Positions 44,400-53,260 of a DNA stretch of 64,000 nt are shown one piece after another. Location of the stretch: contig CAWIYY010000010.1 in assembly GCA_963840435.1 (NCBI GenBank), forward strand, positions 1-64,000. Reading direction: 5' to 3'. Both the position numbers and the translations under genes were made by a program. Position 1 is the first letter of the stretch. Each line of letters starts with the position of its first letter. The notes under the pieces were generated by a model. That model did not search any database, was not told where the DNA came from, and saw only the letters and a list, made by a program, of their open reading frames with translations. Source of the DNA: Bog-473 sp963840435. Lineage in GTDB: Bacteria > Actinomycetota > Acidimicrobiia > Acidimicrobiales > RAAP-2.

Positions 44400-45713
44400 T
44401 CAGCGCGGAGCGAAGCGCTCGATGTCGGCTTCGATCGTCTTGACGGTCTCTCCGTCGAGTTCCGCGCCGGCGGCGAAACTCGGCCACTCCGCCACGACGT
44501 CGCGGACCGAGCGCACGATCTGGCGGTACCCCGGCACGTTGTTGCGCTCGCCGACGGCGTAGAGGTCCTCGAGCGCGATGCCCTCGTATTTTCCGTTCAC
44601 CGCCATCAGGTGGCGGTTGATCCACTGGTTGTTCGCTTTGTAGGCGTGGGTGATGTCATAGGCCGGCGAGAGCCGCCAGCCCGACTCCGCGCTGCGCAAG
44701 AAGGCGAAGTTCTTCGTGTGGTCGTCGTTGTTCACGGCCATGACGTTGAAGACCATCCGCCGGAAGGCCTCGGCGACCTCGCTGGGCCCGAGCCCGAGGG
44801 CCGTGACGCTCTGGAAGTACTGGTCGTAACTGTGGGTGGCCACGAGGTTGTAGTCGAGGTCAGCCAGGCCACACAGCGAGAGCACGTGGAGACGTTCGCC
44901 CGCCGCCTCACGGTCGAAGCGCTTGGTCATGAAGTGCCGGCGCGGGCCTTCGGCGAGGAGCTGGCACGGCATCATGTCGATGCCGGCCGCCTTGGCCATC
45001 TCGCTGTACGCAAACTCGATACGCCCGTGGGGCGCGCTCTCCCCGAGCTCGTCCCCGTGGCCGTCCATCCCGGTGCTGCTGACCCCGTCCAGCTTGATCA
45101 ACCACTGCTCGAAGCCCTCGGTGTGGCTGTCGTAGGCCGAGTGCACCGAGAAGGTCGACGGGTTGAAGGCGACAACGGCCTTGGCCCGGGCTCCACCGGC
45201 ACTGGTGCCGACCTGGATCAGCTGCTGCAGAGCGGCGTGGGCCGTTTCGTCGCTGGCGAACTCGCCCCGCACCGTGAGACGAGCAGCCAGCACCAGGTCG
45301 GCCAGCAACACCGCGCTCGGCGCTTCGCTCACCTCGTCGCGCGCCGGAGGCCGGAACTCGAGCGCGCCGAGGGCGCGGTCAGCCGCGTAGGCCAGGCGGT
45401 CGAGCGGGGTGATGGCGCCGGGAGGCACCCCCTGCTCGGCCATCCAGCGGTCGACGAGCGCGTTTCCGAACTTGTCGGGCAGCGAGTCGGCCAAAAGGGG
45501 TGGCAGCCCGTAAAACGTCTCGCGGCGGAGCTGGGGGAATTCGTAGGGCGCGGTGCGCAGACCCATGTGCAGCGGGGCCAACTCGATGCCGCCTTCGACC
45601 CATTCGGGGCTGTAGGCGAAGGAGTACCAGCCGGTCGCCGGGTTGAGGGCCACGGCTCCGACCCTCTGGCCCCAGGCCAGGACCTCGATGACGTCGGTCG
45701 GCTCGTAGCTCAC
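44400..45713 (-). CDS. hipA: HipA-type serine/threonine kinase toxin
   Basis: Toxin kinase of a type II toxin-antitoxin pair; E. coli HipA phosphorylates glutamyl-tRNA synthetase, but the target here is unknown. The 437 residues contain an N-terminal subdomain (LMGLRTAPYEFPQLRRETF-like region), the P-loop-like GTSAGGARAKAVV near residue 168, LIKLDG, the catalytic loop NVMAVNNDDHTKNFAFL near residue 325, and the metal site LSPAYDITH. All key kinase residues are present. Its start overlaps the hipB stop (ATGA). Confidence 0.92.
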   Translation of the reverse strand: MSYEPTDVIEVLAWGQRVGAVALNPATGWYSFAYSPEWVEGGIELAPLHMGLRTAPYEFPQLRRETFYGLPPLLADSLPDKFGNALVDRWMAEQGVPPGAITPLDRLAYAADRALGALEFRPPARDEVSEAPSAVLLADLVLAARLTVRGEFASDETAHAALQQLIQVGTSAGGARAKAVVAFNPSTFSVHSAYDSHTEGFEQWLIKLDGVSSTGMDGHGDELGESAPHGRIEFAYSEMAKAAGIDMMPCQLLAEGPRRHFMTKRFDREAAGERLHVLSLCGLADLDYNLVATHSYDQYFQSVTALGLGPSEVAEAFRRMVFNVMAVNNDDHTKNFAFLRSAESGWRLSPAYDITHAYKANNQWINRHLMAVNGKYEGIALEDLYAVGERNNVPGYRQIVRSVRDVVAEWPSFAAGAELDGETVKTIEADIERFAPR

Positions 45714-46024
45714 CGCCGGGCCACCTGCGGGCGGCGCACGCGACGCGGTCGCGCCCCCTGCTCGGCCTCACGGGCGGCCAGGAGGTCGAGAGGGTTGAAG
45801 CGCTCGCTGTCGGGAGCCAGGGAGTCGAGCCATTCCTCTTGGCCGAGGGCGCGGAGCACCTTGACCAATGTGTAGACCCGCGCGCCCGATCCGCTCTCGA
45901 GGTGCTTGAGGGCGCCGAGCGAGACGTTCGCCCGCTCCGCCACCTCGGCCTGGGTCAGCCTCTGGCTGAACCGCGCGTTGCGGACACGCCTGCCGAGCAC
46001 CTTCTCCAGCTCGTCGCTCCGCAT
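45710..46024 (-). CDS. hipB: HipB-type antitoxin, helix-turn-helix DNA-binding protein
   Basis: 104-residue antitoxin and autorepressor. The HTH_3 domain (VRNARFSQRLTQAEVAERAN, then VSLGALKHLESG) spans about residues 13-65. The C-terminal tail is Arg-rich (GARPRRVRRPQVARR), unlike the short HipB tail of E. coli. It lies directly upstream of hipA with a 4-base overlap. Two palindromes upstream are candidate operators. Confidence 0.9.
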   Translation of the reverse strand: MRSDELEKVLGRRVRNARFSQRLTQAEVAERANVSLGALKHLESGSGARVYTLVKVLRALGQEEWLDSLAPDSERFNPLDLLAAREAEQGARPRRVRRPQVARR

Positions 46025-46038
46025 GTGCCACCTCCTGT

Positions 46039-46090
46039 AGCCATGATAGTGGCTCTCTACTCAACCTTGGCCATCTCGGTTGATCGAGAT
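46039..46090. promoter_or_regulatory. Candidate hipBA operators
   Basis: Two inverted repeats with the same six-base spacer precede hipB: AGCCA-TGATAG-TGGCT at 46039-46054 and ATCTCG-GTTGAT-CGAGAT at 46073-46090. The region is AT-rich for this genome and also holds possible -10 sequences. HipB autorepression is known in the family; use of these sites is inferred. Confidence 0.45.
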
Positions 46091-46229
46091 CTATAGAAAT
46101 ATGACTATTATGACCAATCAGGACTCTAAAGGCTCCAATTCTGTCTATTGCCGGTCCAGCCTCTGACTCCCACGACATCCACGGGGCCAGACACCAGGGC
46201 CTGGCAGGGCCTTCGGTAGACTCCCCGCC

Positions 46230-46314
46230 GGAGCGGTGTCCGAGCGGCCGAAGGTGCGACTCTCGAAAAGTCGTGTGGTGCAAGCCACCGTGGGTTCAAA
46301 TCCCACCCGCTCCG
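46230..46314 (+). tRNA. trnS: tRNA-Ser (anticodon CGA)
   Basis: 85-nt class II tRNA. Acceptor GGAGCGG pairs with CCGCTCC, anticodon loop CTCGAAA (anticodon CGA), long variable arm, T loop TTCAAAT, discriminator G. CCA is not encoded. It lies 200 bases upstream of the hipB start on the opposite strand. Confidence 0.96.
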
Positions 46315-46420
46315 CGTGCCCAGTAGACTGCTGGGGCGGCCGGGCTCCCGTTTGGGATGCCAATCCGGTACGCAACCCCCGAAGTTCGGGGCCAAGAGGA
46401 CGAAGAATTAGCAGGTCAAG

Positions 46421-46505
46421 GAGGGTAAGGGGCCCAGGTGCTCGACGGTCTGACGACCGGAGCGCCCTTCTGGGCACCGTGGGTTCATATCCCACCTCCT
46501 CCGCT
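46421..46505 (+). pseudogene. tRNA-Ser-like remnant or attachment-site copy
   Basis: The 3' half (46476-46504) matches the T arm and acceptor 3' strand of tRNA-Ser(GGA) in 28 of 29 bases. The 5' half has a GGAGGG start but a poor D arm, and the anticodon stem CGGT/ACCG closes a six-base loop CTGACG. It is not a working tRNA as written. It may be a decayed tRNA-Ser or the 3' end left by an integrative element. Confidence 0.45.
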
Positions 46506-46616
46506 CTGGGTCCAGAAGGCCCTCGCATTGAGGCGAAATGCGACGAAAAGTGGCAGGGCCCCACGTCCTGCCTGCAGCAGCGTCTGGTCGTCCCCTCGAC
46601 CGGAAAGGAGTGAACC

Positions 46617-46889
46617 GTGGCACGTGCACGTTCTACATTCGGAAAATTGCAGCGCGACCAGGCCAAGAAGGATCGGGCCAAGGCAAAGATGGATGACCGC
46701 CTCGCACGCAAAGAGGACAAGGCCGAGGCGAGCGAGCACGCTTCGGACGCCCCATCGGCCGGCGACATCGACCAGACCCGCCTCCTCGAGGAGTTCGCGG
46801 CGCTGCACGAGGACCTGGCCGAGGGCCGCATCTCCCTGGACGACTTCGAACTCCGGCAAGAGGAGCTCCGGGCCAAGCTGGTCGTCTGA
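46617..46889 (+). CDS. Small charged protein, unknown function
   Basis: 90 residues from GTG 46617, preceded by a good ribosome site (AAAGGAG). The first 35 residues are very basic (KLQRDQAKKDRAKAKMDD) and probably helical. The C-terminal 35 (LEEFAALHEDLAEGRISLDD) are acidic and resemble the short helical SHOCT type module. No family can be assigned. Its base composition and codon use match the neighbours. Confidence 0.65.
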   Translation: MARARSTFGKLQRDQAKKDRAKAKMDDRLARKEDKAEASEHASDAPSAGDIDQTRLLEEFAALHEDLAEGRISLDDFELRQEELRAKLVV

Positions 46890-46946
46890 GCGCCGGCCGG
46901 CGCCCCAGCCACCCCCGGGGGCGCGGGCCGGCTTTCGGCGAAACAT

Positions 46947-47963
46947 TCAGGACTTCGGCGCGTCGCGTCCTTCGAGCCAACGACGGAAGCCGGCTGCATT
47001 GGAGTGCACGCCGTTCATGATGTCGAGCTTCTCCTTGTGGGACGGATCGATGTCACCCATGAGCGGGTCGAAGCGGGCGGCGAGCGCATCGGCGATGTCC
47101 CTGCCCTCCCGGTAGGCCGTCTCGGCCGTCTCGGCCCACAACGTCAGCGTCTCCTCCGCCTCGGCCAGCAGCTCCTCGGGCTGTTCGAGCAACCCGTAGT
47201 GGGCCAGGGCGATCCCGCTCGGCCGGCGGGCGGCGAACTTGCGCAGCGAGGTCAGGGCCTGGTCGAGATCGAAGTCGGGCGGAGGCGTCGAGGGGCGCAG
47301 GACCCCGCCGTCGGGCAGCTTCACCCCCACCGCGTCGCCGGCGAAGAGGACGCCGCTGATCGAGTCGTGCAGCCCGAGATGGTGCTTGGCGTGGCCTGGT
47401 GAGTCCACCGCGGTGAGGGTGCGCCCTGGTCCGACGTCGATCTCCTCGCCGTCGTCGAGGACGTGGATGCGCTCGGGCGGCGTCGGGTCGAGGCGCCCGT
47501 AGAGCGAATCGAGCAGGGGGCCGTAGACGCGTGCGGCCGAGTCGATCAGCCGGGTCGGGTCGGCCAGGTGGCGCGCTCCCTTCTCGTGCACGTAGACGGT
47601 GGCCGTCGGGAAGGCGCGGGCCACGTCGCCCACCCCGCCGGCGTGATCGAGGTGGATGTGGGTGACGGCGACCCCGGCCAGCTCGGCCGGGCCGACGCCG
47701 ATCTGGCCCAGCGCGTCCAGCAGGATCGGGACCGACGACTGGCTCCCTGTCTCAATGAGGACGGGCGCCGTGCCCTCGATGAGATACCCCGCCGTCACCC
47801 GCTCCCAGCCGCCGAGCAGTGTGTCGATCTCGAGCACGCCCTGGGCGATGGCCCGGGGTGGCGGCACGGCCCCGACGGCGTCGCCACTCTCGGGATCGTG
47901 CACGTGCATCCCCGCATCGGCATGACGGTGGGTGTGCCCGCCATGCGAGTGGGTCCCGCTCAC
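46947..47963 (-). CDS. MBL-fold metallo-hydrolase with His-rich N-terminus
   Basis: Predicted metallo-beta-lactamase-fold hydrolase of 338 residues. The metal motif THIHLDHAGG (HxHxDH) is near residue 105, followed by HAKHHLGL and GVLFAGDAVGV, and by the C-terminal His in ALAHYGL. Substrate unknown. The first 25 residues are rich in His (SGTHSHGGHTHRHADAGMHVH), which may bind or buffer metal. I place the start at GTG 47963, which overlaps the stop of the GH15 gene (GTGA); longer reading upstream would shadow that gene. Confidence 0.88.
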   Translation of the reverse strand: MSGTHSHGGHTHRHADAGMHVHDPESGDAVGAVPPPRAIAQGVLEIDTLLGGWERVTAGYLIEGTAPVLIETGSQSSVPILLDALGQIGVGPAELAGVAVTHIHLDHAGGVGDVARAFPTATVYVHEKGARHLADPTRLIDSAARVYGPLLDSLYGRLDPTPPERIHVLDDGEEIDVGPGRTLTAVDSPGHAKHHLGLHDSISGVLFAGDAVGVKLPDGGVLRPSTPPPDFDLDQALTSLRKFAARRPSGIALAHYGLLEQPEELLAEAEETLTLWAETAETAYREGRDIADALAARFDPLMGDIDPSHKEKLDIMNGVHSNAAGFRRWLEGRDAPKS

Positions 47964-49861
47964 CGCGGCGATCCGGCCCGGCGTTTCACGTTGACCCGGC
48001 CGATCCTCTTCATGCGCTGCATGACCGGTGTGGCCGACTTGTTGTCGAGCCCCGGTGCCTGCTCGCCGGCGGGGACGAGCGGGTCGCTCCCGCTCAGGCG
48101 GAAGGCCGAGTTGATGAGGGACACGTGGGAGAAGGCCTGCGGGAAGTTCCCCACCATGCGCCCTTCGTAGGCGTCGTACTCCTCGGCCAGCAACCCGAGC
48201 TCGTTGCGCAGGGCAAGGAGCCGCTCGAAGATCTCCACGGCCTCGTCGTTGCGCCCGATCATGTGGAGGCAGTCGACGAGCCAGAAGGAGCAGGCCAAGA
48301 AGGCACCCTCCCGGCCCTGCAAACCGTCCACCGCGCCGTCGTCGCTCGTGCGGTAACGCAGCACGAAGCCGTGGTCCATGAGCTCGCGCTGGACCGTCTC
48401 GACCGTGCTGACCACCCTCGGGTCGGTCGGGGGCAGGAAGCCGACCAGCGGGATCATGAGGACGCTGGCGTCGAGCTGGTCGCAGTCGTAGTACTGGGTG
48501 AAGGAGCCGATCTTCTCGTTGTACCCCTTCTCGCACACCTCGTTGAAGATGTCGTCGCGCAACGAGCGCCACGTGTCGAGTGGACCCTCGAGCTCGGGCC
48601 ATTCCTCGAGCGTGCGCACGGCCCGGTCCACCGCGACCCACGCCATGACCTTGGAGTGGGTGAAGTGTCGGCGAGGGCCACGGACCTCCCAGATGCCGTC
48701 GTCTGGCTCGCGCCATCCCTTCGCGACGAAGTCGATCAGCTGGCGCTGGAGCTCCCAGGCCGACCGGCTGTGCACGCCCTCGGCGTGGGCCGACGAGTAG
48801 AGCGCCGACATCACCTCGCCGTAGACGTCGAGTTGGTACTGCTCGGAAGCCGCGTTGCCGATACGCACCGGCGAGGAGTTCTCGTACCCGGGCAGCCAGT
48901 CGGCCTCCCACTCGTCCAGCCGGCGCTCACCAGCGGCTCCGTACATGATCTGCAACTTGGTGACGTCGCCCGCCACCGCCCGCATCAGCCAGTCACGCCA
49001 GGCCATGGCCTCGGTGAAGTAGCCGCCCCGCATCAGTGATTCGAGGGTCAGCGTGGCGTCGCGCAGCCAGCAGAAGCGGTAGTCCCAGTTGCGATTGCCC
49101 CCCAGCGCCTCGGGGAGCGACGTGGTCGGCGCGGCGACAATGCCGCCCGTCGGCTCGTAGGTGAGCGCCTTGAGCGTGATGAGCGAACGCACCACCGCGT
49201 CGTGATAGGGACCGTTGTAACAGCAGAGCGCAGCCCACTCCGCCCAGTACGCCTCGGTCAGGTGGACGGCGTAGTAGCTGTCGAGCGGCGGTGGCGGCTC
49301 TTCGTGCGAGGGGTACCAGACCAAAGTGAACGGGTAGCGCTGACCCTCGGTCACGGTGAAGTCGGCGATGGAGCTCATGTCCTTGCCGACGACGTCCACC
49401 CGGTGCCACAGGGCCAGCGAGTCGGGGCCGGCGGTCATCCGGGTCAAGCCGTCGTTGGTCGTGACCCAGGGCACCACTTCGCCGTAGTCGAAGCGCACCA
49501 CGAGATCCATGTGCATGTCCACGCTGCCGCTCACGCCCTCGACCGTCCGCACGAGGTGCGGATGCTCGTCGCGCACCGGCATGCAGTCGGTGATGCGCAC
49601 CGTCCCTGTCGGCGTGTCGAACTCGGTCTCGAGCACGAGTGTGTCGGGCCGGTACCAACGCCGGGTGGCCACGACCTCGTCGGCTCCACCTTCCGGAGCC
49701 AGGCGCCAGAACCCGTGCTGGTCCTCGCCCAAGAGACGGGAGAAGCACGATGGTGAGTCGAAGTGGGGCAGGCACAGCCAGTCAACGGAGCCGTCGAGCC
49801 CGACCAAGGCCGCGGTGTGCAGGTCTCCGATGAGGGCATAGTCCTCGATGCGCTGGCTCAT
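47960..49861 (-). CDS. Glycoside hydrolase family 15 protein (glucoamylase or trehalase-like)
   Basis: Cytoplasmic inverting alpha-glycosidase of 633 residues; actinobacterial members include trehalases and glucoamylases. The N-terminus (MSQRIEDYALIGDLHTAALV, then GLDGSVDWLCLPHFDS) and NWDYRFCWLRDA near residue 268 are characteristic. The proposed acid lies in DGIWEVRG near residue 395, and the base region is GNFPQAFSHV near residue 590. The specificity cannot be decided from sequence. It is translationally coupled to the MBL hydrolase downstream. Confidence 0.92.
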   Translation of the reverse strand: MSQRIEDYALIGDLHTAALVGLDGSVDWLCLPHFDSPSCFSRLLGEDQHGFWRLAPEGGADEVVATRRWYRPDTLVLETEFDTPTGTVRITDCMPVRDEHPHLVRTVEGVSGSVDMHMDLVVRFDYGEVVPWVTTNDGLTRMTAGPDSLALWHRVDVVGKDMSSIADFTVTEGQRYPFTLVWYPSHEEPPPPLDSYYAVHLTEAYWAEWAALCCYNGPYHDAVVRSLITLKALTYEPTGGIVAAPTTSLPEALGGNRNWDYRFCWLRDATLTLESLMRGGYFTEAMAWRDWLMRAVAGDVTKLQIMYGAAGERRLDEWEADWLPGYENSSPVRIGNAASEQYQLDVYGEVMSALYSSAHAEGVHSRSAWELQRQLIDFVAKGWREPDDGIWEVRGPRRHFTHSKVMAWVAVDRAVRTLEEWPELEGPLDTWRSLRDDIFNEVCEKGYNEKIGSFTQYYDCDQLDASVLMIPLVGFLPPTDPRVVSTVETVQRELMDHGFVLRYRTSDDGAVDGLQGREGAFLACSFWLVDCLHMIGRNDEAVEIFERLLALRNELGLLAEEYDAYEGRMVGNFPQAFSHVSLINSAFRLSGSDPLVPAGEQAPGLDNKSATPVMQRMKRIGRVNVKRRAGSPR

Positions 49862-49876
49862 GTGCTCATTCTTGCC

Positions 49877-51118
49877 TCACCCGGAGATGCAGGGTCCCGT
49901 CCCGACCGCAGCGTGTCGCGTCTCGGCCTGCTGGAGCCGGCTCAACACCCCCGGTGAGGTGAGGGCGTAGCCCACGTTTGGATAGACCGTCGAGCGCGAG
50001 AACACGACCCCGATGACCTGGCCACCGGGCCCGAGCAGGGGTCCGCCCGAGTTGCCCGGAAGGACGCTGGCGTCGAGCGCGTACACGTCCCGGGTCACCG
50101 TGCTGCTGTTGTAGATGTCCTTGCCGATGGCCGTGATCTCCTCGGTCACGCCGGCCGGACCGATGCTCAGGCCGCCGTCTTCGGGATAGCCGAGAATGGC
50201 CGCCTGGGTGCCCCGGGGCACCTGGTCCGGACTGACGGTCAGCGCGGGACCGAGCGGCGCGCTGGTGCGCAGGATGGCCAAGTCGAACTCGGGGTCGAAG
50301 AAGACCGGCGTGGCGTTGTACGCGTTGTTGCCCAACAGCACCTGGGTGTCACCGGCCCGCTCCCCGGCCACCACGTGCGCGTTGGTGGCCACGAGACCCT
50401 TGGCTACGACGAAACCCGACCCTTCCTGCTCGTTGCTGCAGGCGGTCCCGAGGATCTTGACCGTGGAGAAGACCGCGGGGTCGGCCAGGTCACGCGTCTG
50501 GGCATTGGTCGGGGTGGAGACGTTGGGCGTCGAGGGTGGGGTGAGCGTCGAGAACACCTGAGGGAAGCCCTGGTCGTTGAGGAACGTCTGCAGACCGCCG
50601 AAGACTGACGAGGGCGGGGGAAGGATGTTGTCGATGGAGTGGAGGATGTCCGATCGGTTGACGGCGGCGTCGAGGGAGGTGAAGCGGCTGTTGGGCGAGG
50701 AGATGATGGCGGCCACCAGCCAGACGGAGAGCAGCACGGCCACGACGGCCACGCCGACGCCGAACGCGGCGTCCACATGGCCCAGATGGTGCCGGCGCAG
50801 GCTGACGTTGGAGTATGTGCCGAGCACCCTTCCCACGTAGCCGAAGCCGCAGGCGGTCATCATGATGAGCCCGACGATGATGATCGACCGGGTGAGGTCG
50901 TCGTGGTTCGTGCGCAGGAGCGGCAGCCAGACGAGCACGCCCAGGACGAAGCCGAGCCAGAAACCGGCAAAGGTGAGGATCTGGACGAGCGCCCCGAGTC
51001 GCAGCCCATGGACCGCAAAGAGCAGCATCAACCCGACGATCACGAGGTCCACCCAGTCCACGCCTGCGAGGGTAGCGAACGATGTCGGTAAAAATGCGGC
51101 CCCCACCGCTATTGTCAT
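49877..51118 (-). CDS. marP: MarP-like membrane serine protease (CvpA plus trypsin-like domain)
   Basis: Periplasmic serine protease anchored by four N-terminal helices. In Mycobacterium tuberculosis MarP is needed for survival at acid pH. The CvpA-like membrane part covers about residues 20-165 (VDLVIVGLMLLFAVHGLRLG at the start). The protease has the triad His in NAHVVAGE, Asp in FDLAILRT and Ser in PGNSGGPL. Length is about 413 residues. The ATG at 51118 is used, but the family start is nearer VDWVDLV, so a start up to 19 codons later is possible. The gene is divergent from the propeller lipoprotein, with only six bases between the starts. Confidence 0.88.
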   Translation of the reverse strand: MTIAVGAAFLPTSFATLAGVDWVDLVIVGLMLLFAVHGLRLGALVQILTFAGFWLGFVLGVLVWLPLLRTNHDDLTRSIIIVGLIMMTACGFGYVGRVLGTYSNVSLRRHHLGHVDAAFGVGVAVVAVLLSVWLVAAIISSPNSRFTSLDAAVNRSDILHSIDNILPPPSSVFGGLQTFLNDQGFPQVFSTLTPPSTPNVSTPTNAQTRDLADPAVFSTVKILGTACSNEQEGSGFVVAKGLVATNAHVVAGERAGDTQVLLGNNAYNATPVFFDPEFDLAILRTSAPLGPALTVSPDQVPRGTQAAILGYPEDGGLSIGPAGVTEEITAIGKDIYNSSTVTRDVYALDASVLPGNSGGPLLGPGGQVIGVVFSRSTVYPNVGYALTSPGVLSRLQQAETRHAAVGTGPCISG

Positions 51119-51124
51119 CGCGCC

Positions 51125-52336
51125 GTGCCCCCACGCTCTGTGCCCACACACCGGCGTGTCAGACCACGTGTTGGCGTTCTGGTCCCCCTTCTCGCCGCGG
51201 TGGCGCTGACTGCGTCGGCCTGTAGCACCCAACCCAGCGCGCCCGGTCCCGCCGCCGTGCTGGGCCAGCCCCAGGGCACGCCGCTGGTGCAGGGCCGGCC
51301 GGCCCCCGGACTGGTCGGCGAGCTCGGCGCCGTCGCCTGCGCCGACATCCACCACTGCTGGGCCGTCGGAGTGCCCGGACCCAACGCCACCATGCCGGCA
51401 GGAGACAGCACCGTGATCCTCGCCACCGCGAATGGTGGCGCCACCTGGACACCACAGGCAGTGGTCGGCGGTTACACCCCCGAGCTGAGCGGCATCGCCT
51501 GCCCCACCAAGGTGGACTGCATGGCGGTGGGATCGAACGGTTTGTCGGACGGTGTGGCCGTGGTCACCCATGACGGCGGAGCCCACTGGGCGTCCGCCAC
51601 CACCCCGAGCGGTGCCATCGCGGTCGAAAGCGTGGCCTGCGATGGACTGGCCGAGTGTACGGCCCTGGTAAGCAACGGGACCGCGGTGTGGTCCGCTCGC
51701 ACCAACGACTTCGGGCAGACATGGACCCAGATGGGAAACCTTCCCGCCTCCTTCGTCGTGGACGGCACGCTGTCGTGCCTGGCCGGCGACGCCTGCCTCG
51801 TCCCCGGGTACACGCCCACCAGCGCGAGCCACGGGCAGGGGGCGCTGGCACTGAGCCGCGATGGCGGCCAGACGTGGACCAGTGCATCGGTGCCCGCCGG
51901 GACCGGCGTCCTCCAAGCGGCAGAGTGCCTGAGCACCTCGCTCTGCCTGGCGGCGGGGTCCACCTCCACCACGGTGAGCGACGTTGCGGCCGCTCAGGGC
52001 CAGTTGCTGCGCAGCGTGGACGGGGGCACGACCTGGTCGGCCGCCACCGCACCGCCGGTCGACGACACCTTCGGCCTGGCCTGCCCATCCGCCCGCCTCT
52101 GCGCCCTCGTCGGCGCCAACTGGTCCGGCAATCCGGCGGTCGCCTCGGGTGCGGTGGCCCAGAGCCGCGACGGGGGCACCGAGTTCACACCGTCCCTGGC
52201 GGCCTACGCCCCGATCACCCTGACCGCGGTGGTCTGCCCCAGCACGGCCGCCTGCGTGGCGGTTGGGGGCGATGTGGTCGCCCGGATCACCCTGGTCCAG
52301 CCCAAGGCGTCACACCGGGGCTCGACGACCACCTGA
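51125..52336 (+). CDS. Lipoprotein with seven-bladed beta-propeller and paired cysteines
   Basis: Predicted secreted lipoprotein of 403 residues. The N-terminus has a basic start, hydrophobic core (VGVLVPLLAAVALT) and lipobox-like ASAC at residues 31-33. The rest has seven repeats, each with an Asp-box-like turn (DGGQTWTSA type) and a C-x5-C pair: CADIHHC, CPTKVDC, CDGLAEC, CLAGDAC, CLSTSLC, CPSARLC and CPSTAAC. This fits a seven-bladed BNR/Ycf48-like propeller with one disulfide per blade. Ligand and role are unknown. It is divergent from marP with overlapping promoter space. Confidence 0.75.
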   Translation: MPPRSVPTHRRVRPRVGVLVPLLAAVALTASACSTQPSAPGPAAVLGQPQGTPLVQGRPAPGLVGELGAVACADIHHCWAVGVPGPNATMPAGDSTVILATANGGATWTPQAVVGGYTPELSGIACPTKVDCMAVGSNGLSDGVAVVTHDGGAHWASATTPSGAIAVESVACDGLAECTALVSNGTAVWSARTNDFGQTWTQMGNLPASFVVDGTLSCLAGDACLVPGYTPTSASHGQGALALSRDGGQTWTSASVPAGTGVLQAAECLSTSLCLAAGSTSTTVSDVAAAQGQLLRSVDGGTTWSAATAPPVDDTFGLACPSARLCALVGANWSGNPAVASGAVAQSRDGGTEFTPSLAAYAPITLTAVVCPSTAACVAVGGDVVARITLVQPKASHRGSTTT

Positions 52337-52531
52337 GACCCGGGATCCGGAAGGCCCGCAGCGCCGCACCACCACGAGCTGGCGGAGGACGGGAGCGGGT
52401 TTCCAGGGATGCCAGAGCAAGGATCCCTCGTCACGGGGCTCCAACCCCCGTAGAATTGGCGGGTCAGACCGGAACAGCGATCACACGGTCGGGGCCGGGA
52501 GGCTCCTGCCGCCAGAGCATGGAGGACCGCG

Positions 52532-53212
52532 ATGCCCAAGACCTGTCCCCAGTGTCAAAACGAAACCGCTGATGACGCCAACCACTGCCCGAACTGCGGG
52601 GCGGCGCTGAGTGCGGCAGGGGCGCAGGCTTCAGCGGGCGCAGGTGCGGGTGCGCCGAGCCAGGCGGCTCCGGCCGCGGGTGCGCCGAGCCAGGCGGCTC
52701 CGGCCGCGGGCATTCCGGCGCAACCAGCCGCCGGCTCGAGCGTCCCCGCCTTTCGCTTCGACCTGAATCGGCTCACACTGGCGGACCGCATTGCCGGTGT
52801 TGCGACGATCGTTCTCTTCATTTCCCTGTTCTTGCCGTGGTACACGGGCAGCTACAAGGTCGACGGCATCGGTGGTTCGAGTTCCGTCGACGGCCTCTGG
52901 CACGGGTGGATGTATCTCTCACTGATCCTCTGCATCGCCATCGTGGTGTACCTCGTCATCAAGGCCGGGTGGGACGAGGTGCCGATCAGCGGATTTCGTG
53001 TTCCCCATCTGACCTTGATGATGGTGGCGACCGTCGTGAACTTCGTGCTCGTCCTCATCGCGTTCATCGACAAGCCGAGCGCCGGCGTGAGCGTTGGCTT
53101 CGTCAGCGTCTCGATCGGCTGGGGTTTTGGAGCGATCCTCGGATTGTTGGCTGCGATTGTGGCTGGGGCGCCCTACGTGGTGCCCCAACTGAGGGCGAAG
53201 ACGATGGGCTGA
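52532..53212 (+). CDS. Zinc-ribbon membrane protein, unknown function
   Basis: 226 residues. An N-terminal zinc ribbon (CPQCQNETADDANHCPNC) is followed by a low-complexity Ala/Gly/Pro linker with the ten-residue repeat GAPSQAAPAA twice (about residues 43-62). Four membrane helices follow, for example GVATIVLFISLFLPWYTG and LSLILCIAIVVYLVIKAG. The zinc ribbon plus DUF-type helices are common in Actinomycetota, but the task is unknown. The ribosome site and ATG at 52532 are well placed. Confidence 0.75.
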   Translation: MPKTCPQCQNETADDANHCPNCGAALSAAGAQASAGAGAGAPSQAAPAAGAPSQAAPAAGIPAQPAAGSSVPAFRFDLNRLTLADRIAGVATIVLFISLFLPWYTGSYKVDGIGGSSSVDGLWHGWMYLSLILCIAIVVYLVIKAGWDEVPISGFRVPHLTLMMVATVVNFVLVLIAFIDKPSAGVSVGFVSVSIGWGFGAILGLLAAIVAGAPYVVPQLRAKTMG

Positions 53213-53260
53213 CGCTGTCCCGGTCCGTCAGCACAGGTGCCGGCGCAGGTGCCGGTGCGG

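Noticed and set aside
46421..46505. Possible selenocysteine tRNA because of a long variable arm and TGA near the anticodon
   Set aside because: The anticodon loop has six bases and no TCA anticodon, the D arm is poor, and no selA, selB or selenoprotein gene is in the window.
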